A stretch of DNA of 64,000 nt from JANQOH01 sp965201115. Its GTDB lineage: Bacteria > Pseudomonadota > Alphaproteobacteria > UBA7887. Positions within the stretch are counted from its first letter, which is position 1. Every line of letters begins with the position of its first letter. Positions 30,456 through 39,535 of the stretch are shown piece by piece. A program made the translations under genes and the position numbers. A model generated the notes under the pieces. It had not been told where the DNA came from. It saw only the letters and a list, made by a program, of their open reading frames with translations, and did not search any database. The stretch spans positions 496,001 through 560,000 of the forward strand of contig OZ241745.1 of NCBI GenBank assembly GCA_965201115.1. The letters run 5' to 3'.

Positions 30456-32764
30456 TATCGGCGGCGGCGGATCAGCCAGGCGCCGAGGGCGGGGAGGAGG
30501 ATTATGGCGCCGACCATGTTGACGAGGAACATGAAGGTGAGGACCTTGCCCATGTCGGCTTGCAGTTTCAGGGGCGCGGCGATCCACGTGGCGACGGCGG
30601 CGGCGAGGGTGAGGCCGGTCAGCGCGACCGCGGCGCCGGCGGTCGACAGCGCGCGCTCCCAGGCGGCGGCGAAATCCAGCCCCTCGGCCAGGTGAAGACG
30701 CAGGCGCCCATAGACATAGATGCCGTAGTCCACGCCGATGCCGATGCCGAGCGCCACCACGGGGAGGGTCGAGACCTTGAGACCGATCTCGAGCGCCGCC
30801 ATCAGCGCGTAGGCCAGCAGCGACGCGAGCGCGAGCGGAGCGGCGATGCAGACCGTCGCCGCCAGCGAACGGAAAAACAGCATGCACAGCACGACCACCG
30901 CGCCGTACACATAACCCAGTATCGGGAACTGCGCGGCGGCTACTTCCTCGTTGGCGGCGGCCATTACGCCGACATTGCCGGCCGCGAGGCGGAAGCGTAT
31001 CGGCGCGCCGGGTTCTTCCGCGTCGAACCGTTTCACCGCGGCCACGATGCGCTCGATGGTCCCGGACTTGTGGTCGGCGGTGTAGATCATGACCGGCATG
31101 ACGCTGCAATCGGCGTTGAGCAGGCCGCTGCTTGTGGGGATGAAGGCGCCGGTCTGCGCCAGCACGCGGGGGTCGCGCGGCACGGCGCGCCATTTCGGGG
31201 CGCCTTCCTTCAGGCCCGCGGCGAGGGCGCGGACGGTTGCGGTCAGCGCGGCGACGGACTGCACGCCCTCGATGTTTCTCATGCGCCATTCGAAGCGGTC
31301 GAGCGTCTCCATGACGGCGTAGTCTATGCAGCCTTCGGGCGCGGTTTCGCCGATGACCGTGAGAACGTCGACGCCGATGTCGAAGCTTCCGGTGATCGCG
31401 GCGGCGTCGATGTTGTAGCGGGCGGTTTCACGCAGTTCGGGCACGCCGCGGTGCTGGTCGCCGATGCGCACGGAGGGGGCGTGGAACGCGCCGACGGCGC
31501 CGAGGAGGGCGGCGGCGGCAATGGCGGCGAGAGCGGGGCCCGGGCGGGCGGCGAAGGACAGACGCTTCCACAGCGGCGCGAGGCGGGAAGGGCGCGCGCC
31601 GTCGGCGCCGGGGGGCGCCCATGAGAGCAGGGCGGGCAGCAGGCCGAGATTGGTCAGCACGATGGCGGCGACGCCGAGGCTCGCGGCCACGGCGATCTCC
31701 TGGATCACCGGCACCTCGATGAGGGCGATGGCGACGAACCCCACGGTGTCGGAGGCCAGCGCGACCGTTCCGGGCAGCAGCAGGCGGCGCAGGCTGTTGC
31801 GGGCGGCCTCGAGCGGCGCGGCGCCGGCGAGGGTTTCGGCCCGCGCCGCGCCCACCATCTGCACGCCGTGGCTCACGCCGATGGCGAACACGAGGAAGGG
31901 CACGAGGATCGACATGGGGTCGATGCCGTAGCCGAGCCCGGCGAGCGCGCCGAGCTGCCAGACCATCGCCGTAAGCGCGCAGCCGAGGAGCATCGCGGTC
32001 AACCGCGCCGAGCGCGTAAAGGCGAACACGAACAGCGCGGTAATGGCGAGGGTGACGGCGAAGAACAGCGCCACGCGGGCGGCGCCGTCGGCGATGTCGC
32101 CGACTACCTTGGCGAAGCCGACGACATGGACGTCGACGAGGCCGCCGGCCTCGGCCCCGGCGCGGATGTCCTCGAGCCGCCGCGCGACCTCAAAGTAATC
32201 GAGCCGCGCGCCGGCGCCGGGGCGGAACTCCTGGAGTTTGGCGGCGACGAGCGCGCCGGAGAAATCGTTGGCGACGAGGCGCCCGACGATGCCCGCCTTG
32301 ATTATGTTTTCGCGGACTGTCTCTAGGCCTTCGGCGGTGGGTTCGAAATCCGGCGGCAGGACGTTGCCGCTCGCGAGGCCGTCCTCCACTACTTCCAGAT
32401 AGCGGACGTTGGGCGTGAGGACGGAATAGACCTGCGTGCGATCGACGCCGGGAAGGAAGAACACGGCATCGGTGACGTCGTTGAGCAGGGCGAAGAATTC
32501 GGGCGTGAACATGTTGCCGTCGCGCGCGCGGAGCGCGACCGCGACGCTGTCGGCGCCGCCGAAATCGTCGCGGTACTCCAGAAAGGTCTGCATGTATTCG
32601 TGCTCGACGGGGAGCAGTTTGGTGAAGCCGGCGTCGACGCGGAGGCCGGAGGCGAGCCAGCCGAGCGCGAGGGTGGCGGCGGCGAACGCCGCGAGGGTCA
32701 GACCGCGGCGGCCGAACACCAGGCGATCGACGAACGCGGCGGCGGGGTGGGGGGCGGCGCTCAT
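30455..32764 (-). CDS. MMPL/RND-family transporter, cluster 2
   Basis: A 769-residue two-fold RND-type inner-membrane transporter: helix 1 near residues 20-40, periplasmic domain 1, five helices, a second single helix (ALAAIAAAALLGAVGAFHA), periplasmic domain 2 and five final helices. Motifs include GIDPMSILVPFLVFAIGVSHG and VVALGIGIGVDYGIYVYGRL, with the intramembrane Asp that carries protons. It closes a minus-strand operon with DUF1302, DUF1329 and YCF48-like genes, a recurrent set proposed to export lipids or other hydrophobic compounds; substrate not known. Confidence 0.9.
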   Translation of the reverse strand: MSAAPHPAAAFVDRLVFGRRGLTLAAFAAATLALGWLASGLRVDAGFTKLLPVEHEYMQTFLEYRDDFGGADSVAVALRARDGNMFTPEFFALLNDVTDAVFFLPGVDRTQVYSVLTPNVRYLEVVEDGLASGNVLPPDFEPTAEGLETVRENIIKAGIVGRLVANDFSGALVAAKLQEFRPGAGARLDYFEVARRLEDIRAGAEAGGLVDVHVVGFAKVVGDIADGAARVALFFAVTLAITALFVFAFTRSARLTAMLLGCALTAMVWQLGALAGLGYGIDPMSILVPFLVFAIGVSHGVQMVGAARAETLAGAAPLEAARNSLRRLLLPGTVALASDTVGFVAIALIEVPVIQEIAVAASLGVAAIVLTNLGLLPALLSWAPPGADGARPSRLAPLWKRLSFAARPGPALAAIAAAALLGAVGAFHAPSVRIGDQHRGVPELRETARYNIDAAAITGSFDIGVDVLTVIGETAPEGCIDYAVMETLDRFEWRMRNIEGVQSVAALTATVRALAAGLKEGAPKWRAVPRDPRVLAQTGAFIPTSSGLLNADCSVMPVMIYTADHKSGTIERIVAAVKRFDAEEPGAPIRFRLAAGNVGVMAAANEEVAAAQFPILGYVYGAVVVLCMLFFRSLAATVCIAAPLALASLLAYALMAALEIGLKVSTLPVVALGIGIGVDYGIYVYGRLRLHLAEGLDFAAAWERALSTAGAAVALTGLTLAAAVATWIAAPLKLQADMGKVLTFMFLVNMVGAIILLPALGAWLIRRRR

Positions 32765-32800
32765 GGCGCGGCTATCGCGCGCGGGTTACCGGGAGCGCCG

Positions 32801-32850
32801 CGCCGCGCGGCAACGTGCGGGCGAGACGCCCGCGCGTCCGGGCAGTCGGC
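32801..32850. repeat. REP-like palindrome between YCF48-like and MMPL genes
   Basis: CGTGCGGGCG-AGA-CGCCCGCGCG with a trailing CGGGCAGTC, the same tail as the 20.97-kb copy. It lies inside the 92-bp gap between two genes of one operon, so it may modulate mRNA processing or polarity there. Confidence 0.7.
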
Positions 32851-32856
32851 TGTGCG

Positions 32857-33882
32857 TTACGGGATTGCATCGGCGCTCAGCGGGGTTACCCCGGCTTCGC
32901 CGAGCAGCAATATCCCGCCGCCGGGGGCGGGAAGCGCGGCGGAGAGGGCCTGGCGCGAGGGCAGGGCGCGGGACTCGAACGTGCGGCCGCCGTCGGCGCT
33001 CACGAGGACGGCGCCGGCGAGGCCGGCAACGACGACAAGGTCATGGGCCGCGGCGGCGCCGGTGAGCGTCGCCTCGCCGCCGGCGGGGATGCGCGTCCAT
33101 GTTGCGCCGGCGTCGCCGGAGCGGAACAGGCGTCCGCGCAGGCCGGCGACGAGCAGCGCGCCGGGCTCGGGGCCGAGCGCGGCGAACCACGATCCCCCGT
33201 AGGGAGATTCCAGCGCGCGCCATGTTGCGCCGGCGTCATCGGATCGGTAGAGCGCGCCGGCCTCGCCGGCGAGGTAGAGCCGCCGCGGGCCGTCGGCGGC
33301 GATGGCGTTGAGATGATAATCGTCGGAGTAGTCCGCGTCCGGGTCGCCGCCGGCGGCGCCGCGCAGGAGCGGCGGGGTTTCGTCCTCGCCGTCGGCGCAG
33401 CCGTTGCGGCACGTCCATGTCTCGCCGCCGTCTTCGGTGGCGAGGTACAGGCCGAACGCGCCGACGGCGAAGCCCGCGCGGGCGCCGGCGAAATATACGT
33501 CGAGCAGGGGGACGTCCCGGTCGGGCGCGTAATGCAGGAGTTCCCAGGTTTCGCCGCCGTCGGCGGTGCGGAGGATTGCGGCGTCGTGGCCCACCGCCCA
33601 GCCCGTGCGCGCGTCGTGCATATGCACGGCGGTGAGCATGGCGCGCGCGGGAACCTCCGCCTGCGTCCAGTTTTCGCCGCCGTCGTCGGAGAAGAGGGCG
33701 TGGCCGCGTTCGCCGACGGCGATGAGGCGTTCGCCAGCGGCCGCGCCGTCGAGCAGAAGCGCGTGCGCGGCGAGCGGCGCCTTTTCCGCTGGCGCCGGCG
33801 CCTGCGCGCGCGCGGCGGCGGGCGCGGCGGCGACCGCGGCGGCGGCGGCGGCGGCGAGAAGCGCGCGCGGCGCGGCAGTCAG
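32857..33882 (-). CDS. YCF48-like/BNR-repeat periplasmic protein, CTG start
   Basis: A 341-residue beta-propeller protein with signal peptide (TAAPRALLAAAAAAAVAAA, cleavage near ARA). Repeated blades carry the Asp-box-like words SDDGGENWTQ, TADGGETWELL, TEDGGETWTC, SDDAGATWRAL and SGDAGATWTR, typical of YCF48/photosynthesis-stability-factor relatives. No ATG, GTG or TTG is available near the signal peptide; the CTG at 33882 overlaps the DUF1329 stop as CTGA and has GAGGG six bases upstream, exactly like the ATGA/GTGA junctions elsewhere. Likely a periplasmic scaffold for the DUF1302/DUF1329/MMPL system. Confidence 0.82.
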   Translation of the reverse strand: MTAAPRALLAAAAAAAVAAAPAAARAQAPAPAEKAPLAAHALLLDGAAAGERLIAVGERGHALFSDDGGENWTQAEVPARAMLTAVHMHDARTGWAVGHDAAILRTADGGETWELLHYAPDRDVPLLDVYFAGARAGFAVGAFGLYLATEDGGETWTCRNGCADGEDETPPLLRGAAGGDPDADYSDDYHLNAIAADGPRRLYLAGEAGALYRSDDAGATWRALESPYGGSWFAALGPEPGALLVAGLRGRLFRSGDAGATWTRIPAGGEATLTGAAAAHDLVVVAGLAGAVLVSADGGRTFESRALPSRQALSAALPAPGGGILLLGEAGVTPLSADAIP

Positions 33883-35249
33883 CGCCGGCCCTCGCGGCGC
33901 AGCGCCGCCGGGGTGAAGTCGCGCGAGGTCACCGCCGCGTCCCACGAACACATGGGATATTCGTTGTCGAGCCCGAGCGCGAGGTAGCGCCCGGCCTGAA
34001 GGTCGATGTGGGTCTCGAGGGTGGGCCAGGTGAGCGGTTTCTCGTAATAGTTGATGACGTGGCCCTCGGAGACGCGCCACAGTTCGTCGCGGTTGTCGTA
34101 GATGTCCGCGAGCACGATCTGCCACGAATCCTCGTCGATATAGAGGGTGCGCCGTTTGTAGATATGGCGCGCGCCGGGTTTCAGCGTCGCCTCCACCACC
34201 CATACGCGGTGGAGTTCGTAGCGCAGCAGATCGGGGTTGGGGTGCAGCGGCGTGAGGATGTCGTCGAACGCGACCGCGTCGGAATGGAGGCGGTAGGCGT
34301 TGTATGGCACGTAGATTTCGCGCTTGCCGACGAGCTCCCAGTCGTAGCGGTCGACCGCGCCGTTGAACATGTCGAACTGGTCGGCGGTGCGCAGGCCGTC
34401 GGTGGTGGTGCCGGGGTTGTCGTAGGCGACGTTGGGGGCGCGGCGCACGCGGCGCTGGCCGGGGTTGTAGGTCCAGGCGTTGCGCGGCTCCTGTACCTGG
34501 TTCATGGTCTCATGCACGAGCAGGATATCGCCCGCGAGCCGCGCCGGGCCGAGCACGCGCTGTTTGAAGAGGATCATGGTGTTGCCGAGTTCTTCCACGG
34601 TCATCCCCGGCAGCGAGTAGCGCAGTTCGATCTCCAGCCCGAACTTCACGAGAGCATAGTCGCCGCCGCGCGTGACGGCGGCCTGGCCTATCGTGCAGGC
34701 CACCGTTTCGCCGCGGTAGCGCAGGAGGTGGTTCCACACCGCCTCGAGCCCGTTCGCGGGGATGGGGAAGGGGACGCCGACAACGGCGTTGCCCACGCCG
34801 TTGCCGTCGTCCACGAGCGCGGCGGCGGCGGCGGTTTCGCGCGTGGCGTCGTAGATGCGTTGCGGCAGCGAGGCGCTCCGCCGCGCCGGATAGACCGGCA
34901 TGGCGAAACTGTCGTACATTTCGAGCATGCGCCGGTGGCCCGCCGAGAGATTGTCGGCGTATGCGCTCATGTTGCCCGCGTCTATGACGAACAGGGGTTC
35001 GTCGGCGGCGAACGGGTCGCGGTGGTGTTCGCCGCGCCGGTATCCCGCGGGCGGGGCGGTAATGCCGCCGGTCCATTCGGGGATGGTTCCGTCGGCGTTG
35101 CCGGCGCGCTCGGCGCCGACGGGGGTGAGATCGGCGCCGAGCCGGGCGATTCGGTCCGGCGACAATTCGGCGCCCGCGGCCGGCGCCAAGGCGGCCGCCA
35201 GCGCCAACGCGGCGCCGAACCGCAACGCTTTTGCCATGCGCATGCTCAT
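33879..35249 (-). CDS. DUF1329 periplasmic protein (LolA-like fold)
   Basis: A 456-residue secreted protein with signal peptide MRMAKALRFGAALALAAALA. Family landmarks: GNADGTIPEWTGG, DPFAADEPLFVI, NNLLRY-like NHLLRYRGETVAC, QRRVRRAPNVAYDNPG, YDWELVGKREIYVPYN and YKRRTLYIDEDSWQI. DUF1329 proteins have a LolA/LolB-like lipid-binding fold and sit beside DUF1302 barrels and MMPL pumps. ATG 35249 is preceded by GGGGAGGG. It is likely the periplasmic carrier of this export system. Confidence 0.92.
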   Translation of the reverse strand: MSMRMAKALRFGAALALAAALAPAAGAELSPDRIARLGADLTPVGAERAGNADGTIPEWTGGITAPPAGYRRGEHHRDPFAADEPLFVIDAGNMSAYADNLSAGHRRMLEMYDSFAMPVYPARRSASLPQRIYDATRETAAAAALVDDGNGVGNAVVGVPFPIPANGLEAVWNHLLRYRGETVACTIGQAAVTRGGDYALVKFGLEIELRYSLPGMTVEELGNTMILFKQRVLGPARLAGDILLVHETMNQVQEPRNAWTYNPGQRRVRRAPNVAYDNPGTTTDGLRTADQFDMFNGAVDRYDWELVGKREIYVPYNAYRLHSDAVAFDDILTPLHPNPDLLRYELHRVWVVEATLKPGARHIYKRRTLYIDEDSWQIVLADIYDNRDELWRVSEGHVINYYEKPLTWPTLETHIDLQAGRYLALGLDNEYPMCSWDAAVTSRDFTPAALRREGRR

Positions 35250-35269
35250 CGTAACCCTCCCCTTCGGCG

Positions 35270-37483
35270 TCAGAACGAGTAGCTCGCGGAGAGCGCGACA
35301 AAGTCGCGGTCCGCGAGATAGTTGTGCTTGCCGCCGTACATTGTGTAGCTGAGATCGGCGCGGATGCTGTCGAGATAGCCCACGCCGAGGCCGAGGGTAA
35401 GCGCGGTGCGCCCCTCGACGAACTGGCCGCTCGGGCCCGGGCTGTTGCCGCTGACGTCGTGCTGGAACTGGGCGTATGGCGAGAGCCGCGCGGCGCCGAT
35501 GGCGTTGTTGTAGTCGAGCCGTCCGGCGGCGCGGTAGCCCCACGATGTGTCGTCGGCAGGGTCGTCGCTGGCGGCGAAGGTTTCCAGCTTCGTGGCCGCT
35601 TGGCCTTGGTCCGGCATGTCGTGGACGCGCGAGAGCGCGGCCTCGGCGATGAACACCGCGCCGTCGGCGCCGAACACCGGGCCGATAACCTTTGTCGCCG
35701 TTGCCTGCATCTGGCTGACGTCGCGCTGGATGTAGCCCGTGAGCTTGGTATTGAGCAAACTCCGAAGCCCCGCCAGCGCCGCCGGATCCGAGGGACAGCC
35801 TGCGCTTGTCGGATCGAGCGTGCAGGTCAGCGGCGCCAAGCCGAGCGCGAACATGGAGGCGTCGTCCCGCTGCAAGGGCGTGTCCGGATGGTACGAGTAC
35901 TCGCCCTGCAACGCCCAGCCCGTCGTTCCGAGCACGGTATTGAAGCTGAAGCCGAAAACCTGCAGGTCTTCCGGGTATTCCACGAAGTATCTCGCGGTTC
36001 TGCCGTAGCGGTCGATCGCCAGGGCCGCCGCTGGCCCCGCAGCCCGTTGTCTCACGAGCGCGGGGGCGCGTTGCGCAACCTCGCCCTGGACACCGCCGGT
36101 TATCCGCGTCCGGATTTCGGACTCGACGGCCTGGGCGATTTGCCGTTGAACGGCTGCGCTGCGCAGTTGCGCTGCGATGACCGCATTGCGGTTCGGCGTT
36201 GCGGCCGGAATCCCGGCCGCAATTCGGGCCGTTACCGCCTGCACGACTCCGGCCTGAATTTGCGGCTGCGCCGCCAGCACGGCTTGCGTGACCGCCGGCG
36301 TCACGGCGGCGGTCACGCTTTCGATTACCGCGGCTTGAACGACCTGCGTCGCGGCGCCCGCGGCGGCGAGACCGTCTCTGAAGCCCTCCACCGTTCCGTA
36401 GCGGGCGCTCACCAACGGCAGGCGGCTGTGATGGTTCACGAAGAAGAAACCGAACTCGGTGTCGGCGAGCGCCTCGGAGTAATAGCGCAAGGCGACGCCC
36501 CATTGTCCGGAATCGCTCGCCTCCATGTCGGCGCCGCGAGAGACGCTGAGAAAATCGGGATCGGCGGGCGACAGGCATTTCGGCCCCGCGAAAGTCGGCG
36601 GCGGCCCGGCGCTCGTCGCCTGGCATCCGTCGAGAGCGAGGTTAACCCCGCCGATGAGGCGGGCCAGATCGGCGCCGGTGGCGGTGGCGGGGTTGGGGCC
36701 GCCCTTGTCCGTGGCGATTTCGAGGAATAGCGGATTGTTAAGATACGCCCGCGTTCCTCCCGGGGTGGCGTAGTCATTGGTGGCGAAATATGTGCCGCTT
36801 GGGTCCACGCGCGTTTCCGCCCATTTCAACTGGTAGAACGCCTCCACCGACAGTTCATCCGTCGGCGCGGCGGCTACCGAGATCATGGGCACGGGGAGCA
36901 GGCCCTCGCGCAGCTCCGCGCCGGGTTTGCGCAGGCGCGCGGCGTCGAGCGGGTTGACCACGTTGACGCCGCCCTGGATGAAGGTGCTCTCGCCCCAGTT
37001 CAGCACCTGGTATCCCAGGCGCGCGTCGATGGGCATATCGCCGGCGTCGAACGCGCCGCTCGCGTAGAAATCGAGCAGCTCGATATCGTCGCCGATGCGG
37101 TCGCGCGCCTCGCCGGGCAGGGCTTTGTGGGCGCCGTCGCCGCCGCGGTTCTCGAAATCCACAAAGCCCTGCACGCGCGCGAAGGCGCCGATATTGCCGA
37201 ACTCGACGTCGAGCTCGCTGGTGAAGCGCGAGGTGTTGCTGACGATGCCGCGCTCGTAGTTGAGATCGCCGTCGTCGGAGTTGAGGCGGCTCCAGCGAAA
37301 TTCCGGGTCTTTCAGGCGCCACGAGACGCCGTGCGAGATCGTGGTGTCGAGGCCGATTCTGGCGTCGCCCTGTTCGAACTCGACCGCCGAAGCGGGCGGC
37401 CCCCACGCCGCCGCCGCGAGCGCGAGGGCGCATGCCGCGCCCGCCGGCGCCCACGCGGAGCGTCTTGCGCGATACCGGTACAT
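35270..37483 (-). CDS. DUF1302 outer-membrane beta-barrel protein
   Basis: A 737-residue protein with signal peptide (MYRYRARRSAWAPAG onward, cleavage near ASA), then alternating barrel strands. Landmarks: SHGVSWRLKDPEFRW, YERGIVSNTSRFTSELDVEF, LDFYASGAFDAGDMPIDARL, QVLNWGESTFIQGGVNVVNP and the C-terminal ADRDFVALSASYSF with terminal Phe. Between about residues 385 and 500 there is an Ala/Gln/Val-rich helical insert (VIESVTAAVTPAVTQAVLAA) that looks periplasmic or surface-exposed rather than barrel. First gene of the operon, so probably the outer-membrane exit or receptor. Confidence 0.9.
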   Translation of the reverse strand: MYRYRARRSAWAPAGAACALALAAAAWGPPASAVEFEQGDARIGLDTTISHGVSWRLKDPEFRWSRLNSDDGDLNYERGIVSNTSRFTSELDVEFGNIGAFARVQGFVDFENRGGDGAHKALPGEARDRIGDDIELLDFYASGAFDAGDMPIDARLGYQVLNWGESTFIQGGVNVVNPLDAARLRKPGAELREGLLPVPMISVAAAPTDELSVEAFYQLKWAETRVDPSGTYFATNDYATPGGTRAYLNNPLFLEIATDKGGPNPATATGADLARLIGGVNLALDGCQATSAGPPPTFAGPKCLSPADPDFLSVSRGADMEASDSGQWGVALRYYSEALADTEFGFFFVNHHSRLPLVSARYGTVEGFRDGLAAAGAATQVVQAAVIESVTAAVTPAVTQAVLAAQPQIQAGVVQAVTARIAAGIPAATPNRNAVIAAQLRSAAVQRQIAQAVESEIRTRITGGVQGEVAQRAPALVRQRAAGPAAALAIDRYGRTARYFVEYPEDLQVFGFSFNTVLGTTGWALQGEYSYHPDTPLQRDDASMFALGLAPLTCTLDPTSAGCPSDPAALAGLRSLLNTKLTGYIQRDVSQMQATATKVIGPVFGADGAVFIAEAALSRVHDMPDQGQAATKLETFAASDDPADDTSWGYRAAGRLDYNNAIGAARLSPYAQFQHDVSGNSPGPSGQFVEGRTALTLGLGVGYLDSIRADLSYTMYGGKHNYLADRDFVALSASYSF

Positions 37484-37648
37484 AGGCCGTTTTCCCCTCC
37501 AGTCGGTGACTTGCGCGCGGCATCCTAACCGCGTTTGCGCCCGCGCGCAAGCGCGAAGTTCGGGCGCCATCGCGTTTCGGCGCGCCCGCGCCCGATGGGC
37601 GGGGGCGCGGCGTTCGTGTTTGCCGGGATCTGCGGGGCTCCGGCGGGC

Positions 37649-38110
37649 CTACGGGGCGGTTTCGTCCCGGGGGCCGGCGGGCGGTCTCGCGGCTTCGACG
37701 CGGCCCTCGACCCGGCCCAACCCCCAGTTCAGCTCGCGCATCGCTTCTTCCAGGCCGCGCCCTGTGGTTTGAAGGCCTTGCACGGCAATGCCGAGTTCGC
37801 GCTGCCCCGCCTCGAGCGCGCGCTGCCCCGCTTGCAGTTGCCCGACCGCGGTCTGGAGGCCCTCGACGGTGATCTGAAGGCCGCCGACCGTGGTCTGAAG
37901 GCCGCCGACCGTGGTTTCGAGTGCGCGCTGCCTAGCCTCGACATTGTCCAGGCGGGCGCCGATGTGGTCGAGCGCGTCGAAAATCAACGCCGTCGCCGCA
38001 ATGACAGTCGCGGCGACCACTGCGTGGCCGCTATTGGCGGCGAGCCACGCCCGCGGCCCGCCGTCGCCGGAAGCCGCCTTTGCGGCCTCGCCATTGTTTC
38101 GCATGTTCAT
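37649..38110 (-). CDS. Array 2, copy 1: single-TM coiled-coil protein
   Basis: A 153-residue protein of unknown function. Polar N-terminus (MNMRNNGEAAKAASGDGGPR), one helix (about 29-48), then a coil made of nearly perfect heptads LETTVGG-LQTTVGG-LQITVEG-LQTAVGQ-LQAGQRA, ending in a segment NWGLGRVEGRVEAARPPAG and DETAP. It is almost identical to copy 2 except for three additional heptads. The array belongs to a different family from array 1 but has the same plan. Confidence 0.78.
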   Translation of the reverse strand: MNMRNNGEAAKAASGDGGPRAWLAANSGHAVVAATVIAATALIFDALDHIGARLDNVEARQRALETTVGGLQTTVGGLQITVEGLQTAVGQLQAGQRALEAGQRELGIAVQGLQTTGRGLEEAMRELNWGLGRVEGRVEAARPPAGPRDETAP

Positions 38111-38312
38111 CCGGGCGCCTCCATCCGCCTTGCCGCGAGAACGCCGTAATCATGACGCGCGGCGCGGCGCGCGTCAACGGGCCGGGGCGGCTGTTTCCCG
38201 TCAACCGCGCGCCTTCGGCGCGGGCGCGCCGCTCCCTTTTCGCCGCGCATCGGGGGCGGGCGGCGGCGGCGCGGGGTTCGTGTTTGCCGGGCTCCGCAGG
38301 GCTCCGGCGGGC

Positions 38313-38711
38313 CTACGGGGCGGTTTCGTCCGGGGGGCCGGCGGGCGGTCTCGCGGCTTCGACGCGGCCCTCGACCCGGCCCAACCCCCAGTTCAGCTCG
38401 CGCATCGCTTCTTCCAGGCCGCGCCCCGTGGTTTGAAGGCCTTGCACGGCAATGCCGAGCTCGCGCTGCCCCGCCTCGAGCGCGCGCTGCCCCGCTTGCA
38501 GTTGCCCGACCGTGGTTTCGAGTGCGCGCTGCCTGGCCTCGACATTGTCCAGGCGGGCGCCGATGCGGTCGAGCGCGCCGAAAATCAACGCCGTCGCCGC
38601 GATGACAGTCGCGGCGACCGCCGCGTGGCCGCCATTGGCGGCGAGCCACGCCCGCGGCCCGCCGGCGCCGGAAGCCGCCTTTGCGGCATCCCCGTTGTTT
38701 CGCATGTTCAT
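38313..38711 (-). CDS. Array 2, copy 2: single-TM coiled-coil protein, three heptads shorter
   Basis: A 132-residue near-duplicate of copy 1: the same N-terminus, helix and tail, but the coil passes directly from LETTVG to QLQAGQRA, missing exactly 21 residues (three heptads, 63 bp). The flanking spacer is also nearly identical to that of copy 1, so this is a recent duplication followed by heptad gain or loss. Confidence 0.78.
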   Translation of the reverse strand: MNMRNNGDAAKAASGAGGPRAWLAANGGHAAVAATVIAATALIFGALDRIGARLDNVEARQRALETTVGQLQAGQRALEAGQRELGIAVQGLQTTGRGLEEAMRELNWGLGRVEGRVEAARPPAGPPDETAP

Positions 38712-38923
38712 CCGGGCGCCTCCATCCGCCTTGCCGCGAGAACGCCGTAATCATGACGCGCGGCGCGGCGCGCGTCAACGGGCCGGGGCGGCTGTCCCCC
38801 GCCAACCGCGCGCCTTCGGCGCGGGCGCGCCGCTCCCTTTTCGCCGCGCATCGGGGGCGGGCGGCGGCGGCGCGGCGTCCGTGTTTGCCGGGATCTGCGG
38901 GGCTCCGCGGGGATCCGGCGGGC

Positions 38924-39535
38924 CTACGGGGCGGTTTCGTCCGGGGGGCCGGCGGGCGGTCTTGCGTTGTCGACGCGGCCCTCGACCCGGCCCAGCCGCC
39001 AGTTCAGTTCGCGCATCGCTCCTTCCAGGCCGCGCCCGGTGGCCTGAAGGCCTTGCACGGCAACGCCGAGTTCGCGCTGCCCCGCTTGCAGTTGCCCGAC
39101 CGAGGTCTGGAGGCCCTCGACGGTGGTCTGCATCCGGTCGACCGTGGTCTGAAGGCCGCCGACCTTGACCTCGAGACCGCCGACGGTGGTTCGAAGATCG
39201 CCGACGGTGGTTCGAAGGCCGCCGACAGTGGTCTTGAGTTCGCGCTGCCCGGCCTCCAGTTGGCCGACCTTGACCTCGAGGCCGCCGACGGTGGTTCGAA
39301 GGCCGCCGACGGTGGTCTTGAGTTCGCGCTGCCCGGCCTCGACGTTGTCCAGGCGGGCGCCGATATGGTCGAGCGCGTCGAAAATCAGCGCCGTCGCCGC
39401 GATGATCGTCGCGATGATCGACGCGGCGACCGTCGCGGCGAGCACCGCGCTGCCGCTATTGGCGGCGAGCCACGCCCGCGGCCCGCCGGCGCCGGAAGCC
39501 GCCTTCGCGGCCTCTCCTTCGTTTCGCATGTTCAT
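38924..39535 (-). CDS. Array 2, copy 3: single-TM coiled-coil protein, expanded
   Basis: A 203-residue member (MNMRNEGEAAKAASGAGGPR). The helix is longer and includes VLAATVAASIIATIIAATAL. The coil is expanded with many heptads of the type LRTTVGG, LEVKVGQ and LQTTVDR, giving about 13 consecutive heptads. The tail LNWRLGRVEGRVDNARPPAG and DETAP is conserved. Its ATG overlaps the stop of copy 4 (ATGA). Confidence 0.78.
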   Translation of the reverse strand: MNMRNEGEAAKAASGAGGPRAWLAANSGSAVLAATVAASIIATIIAATALIFDALDHIGARLDNVEAGQRELKTTVGGLRTTVGGLEVKVGQLEAGQRELKTTVGGLRTTVGDLRTTVGGLEVKVGGLQTTVDRMQTTVEGLQTSVGQLQAGQRELGVAVQGLQATGRGLEGAMRELNWRLGRVEGRVDNARPPAGPPDETAP

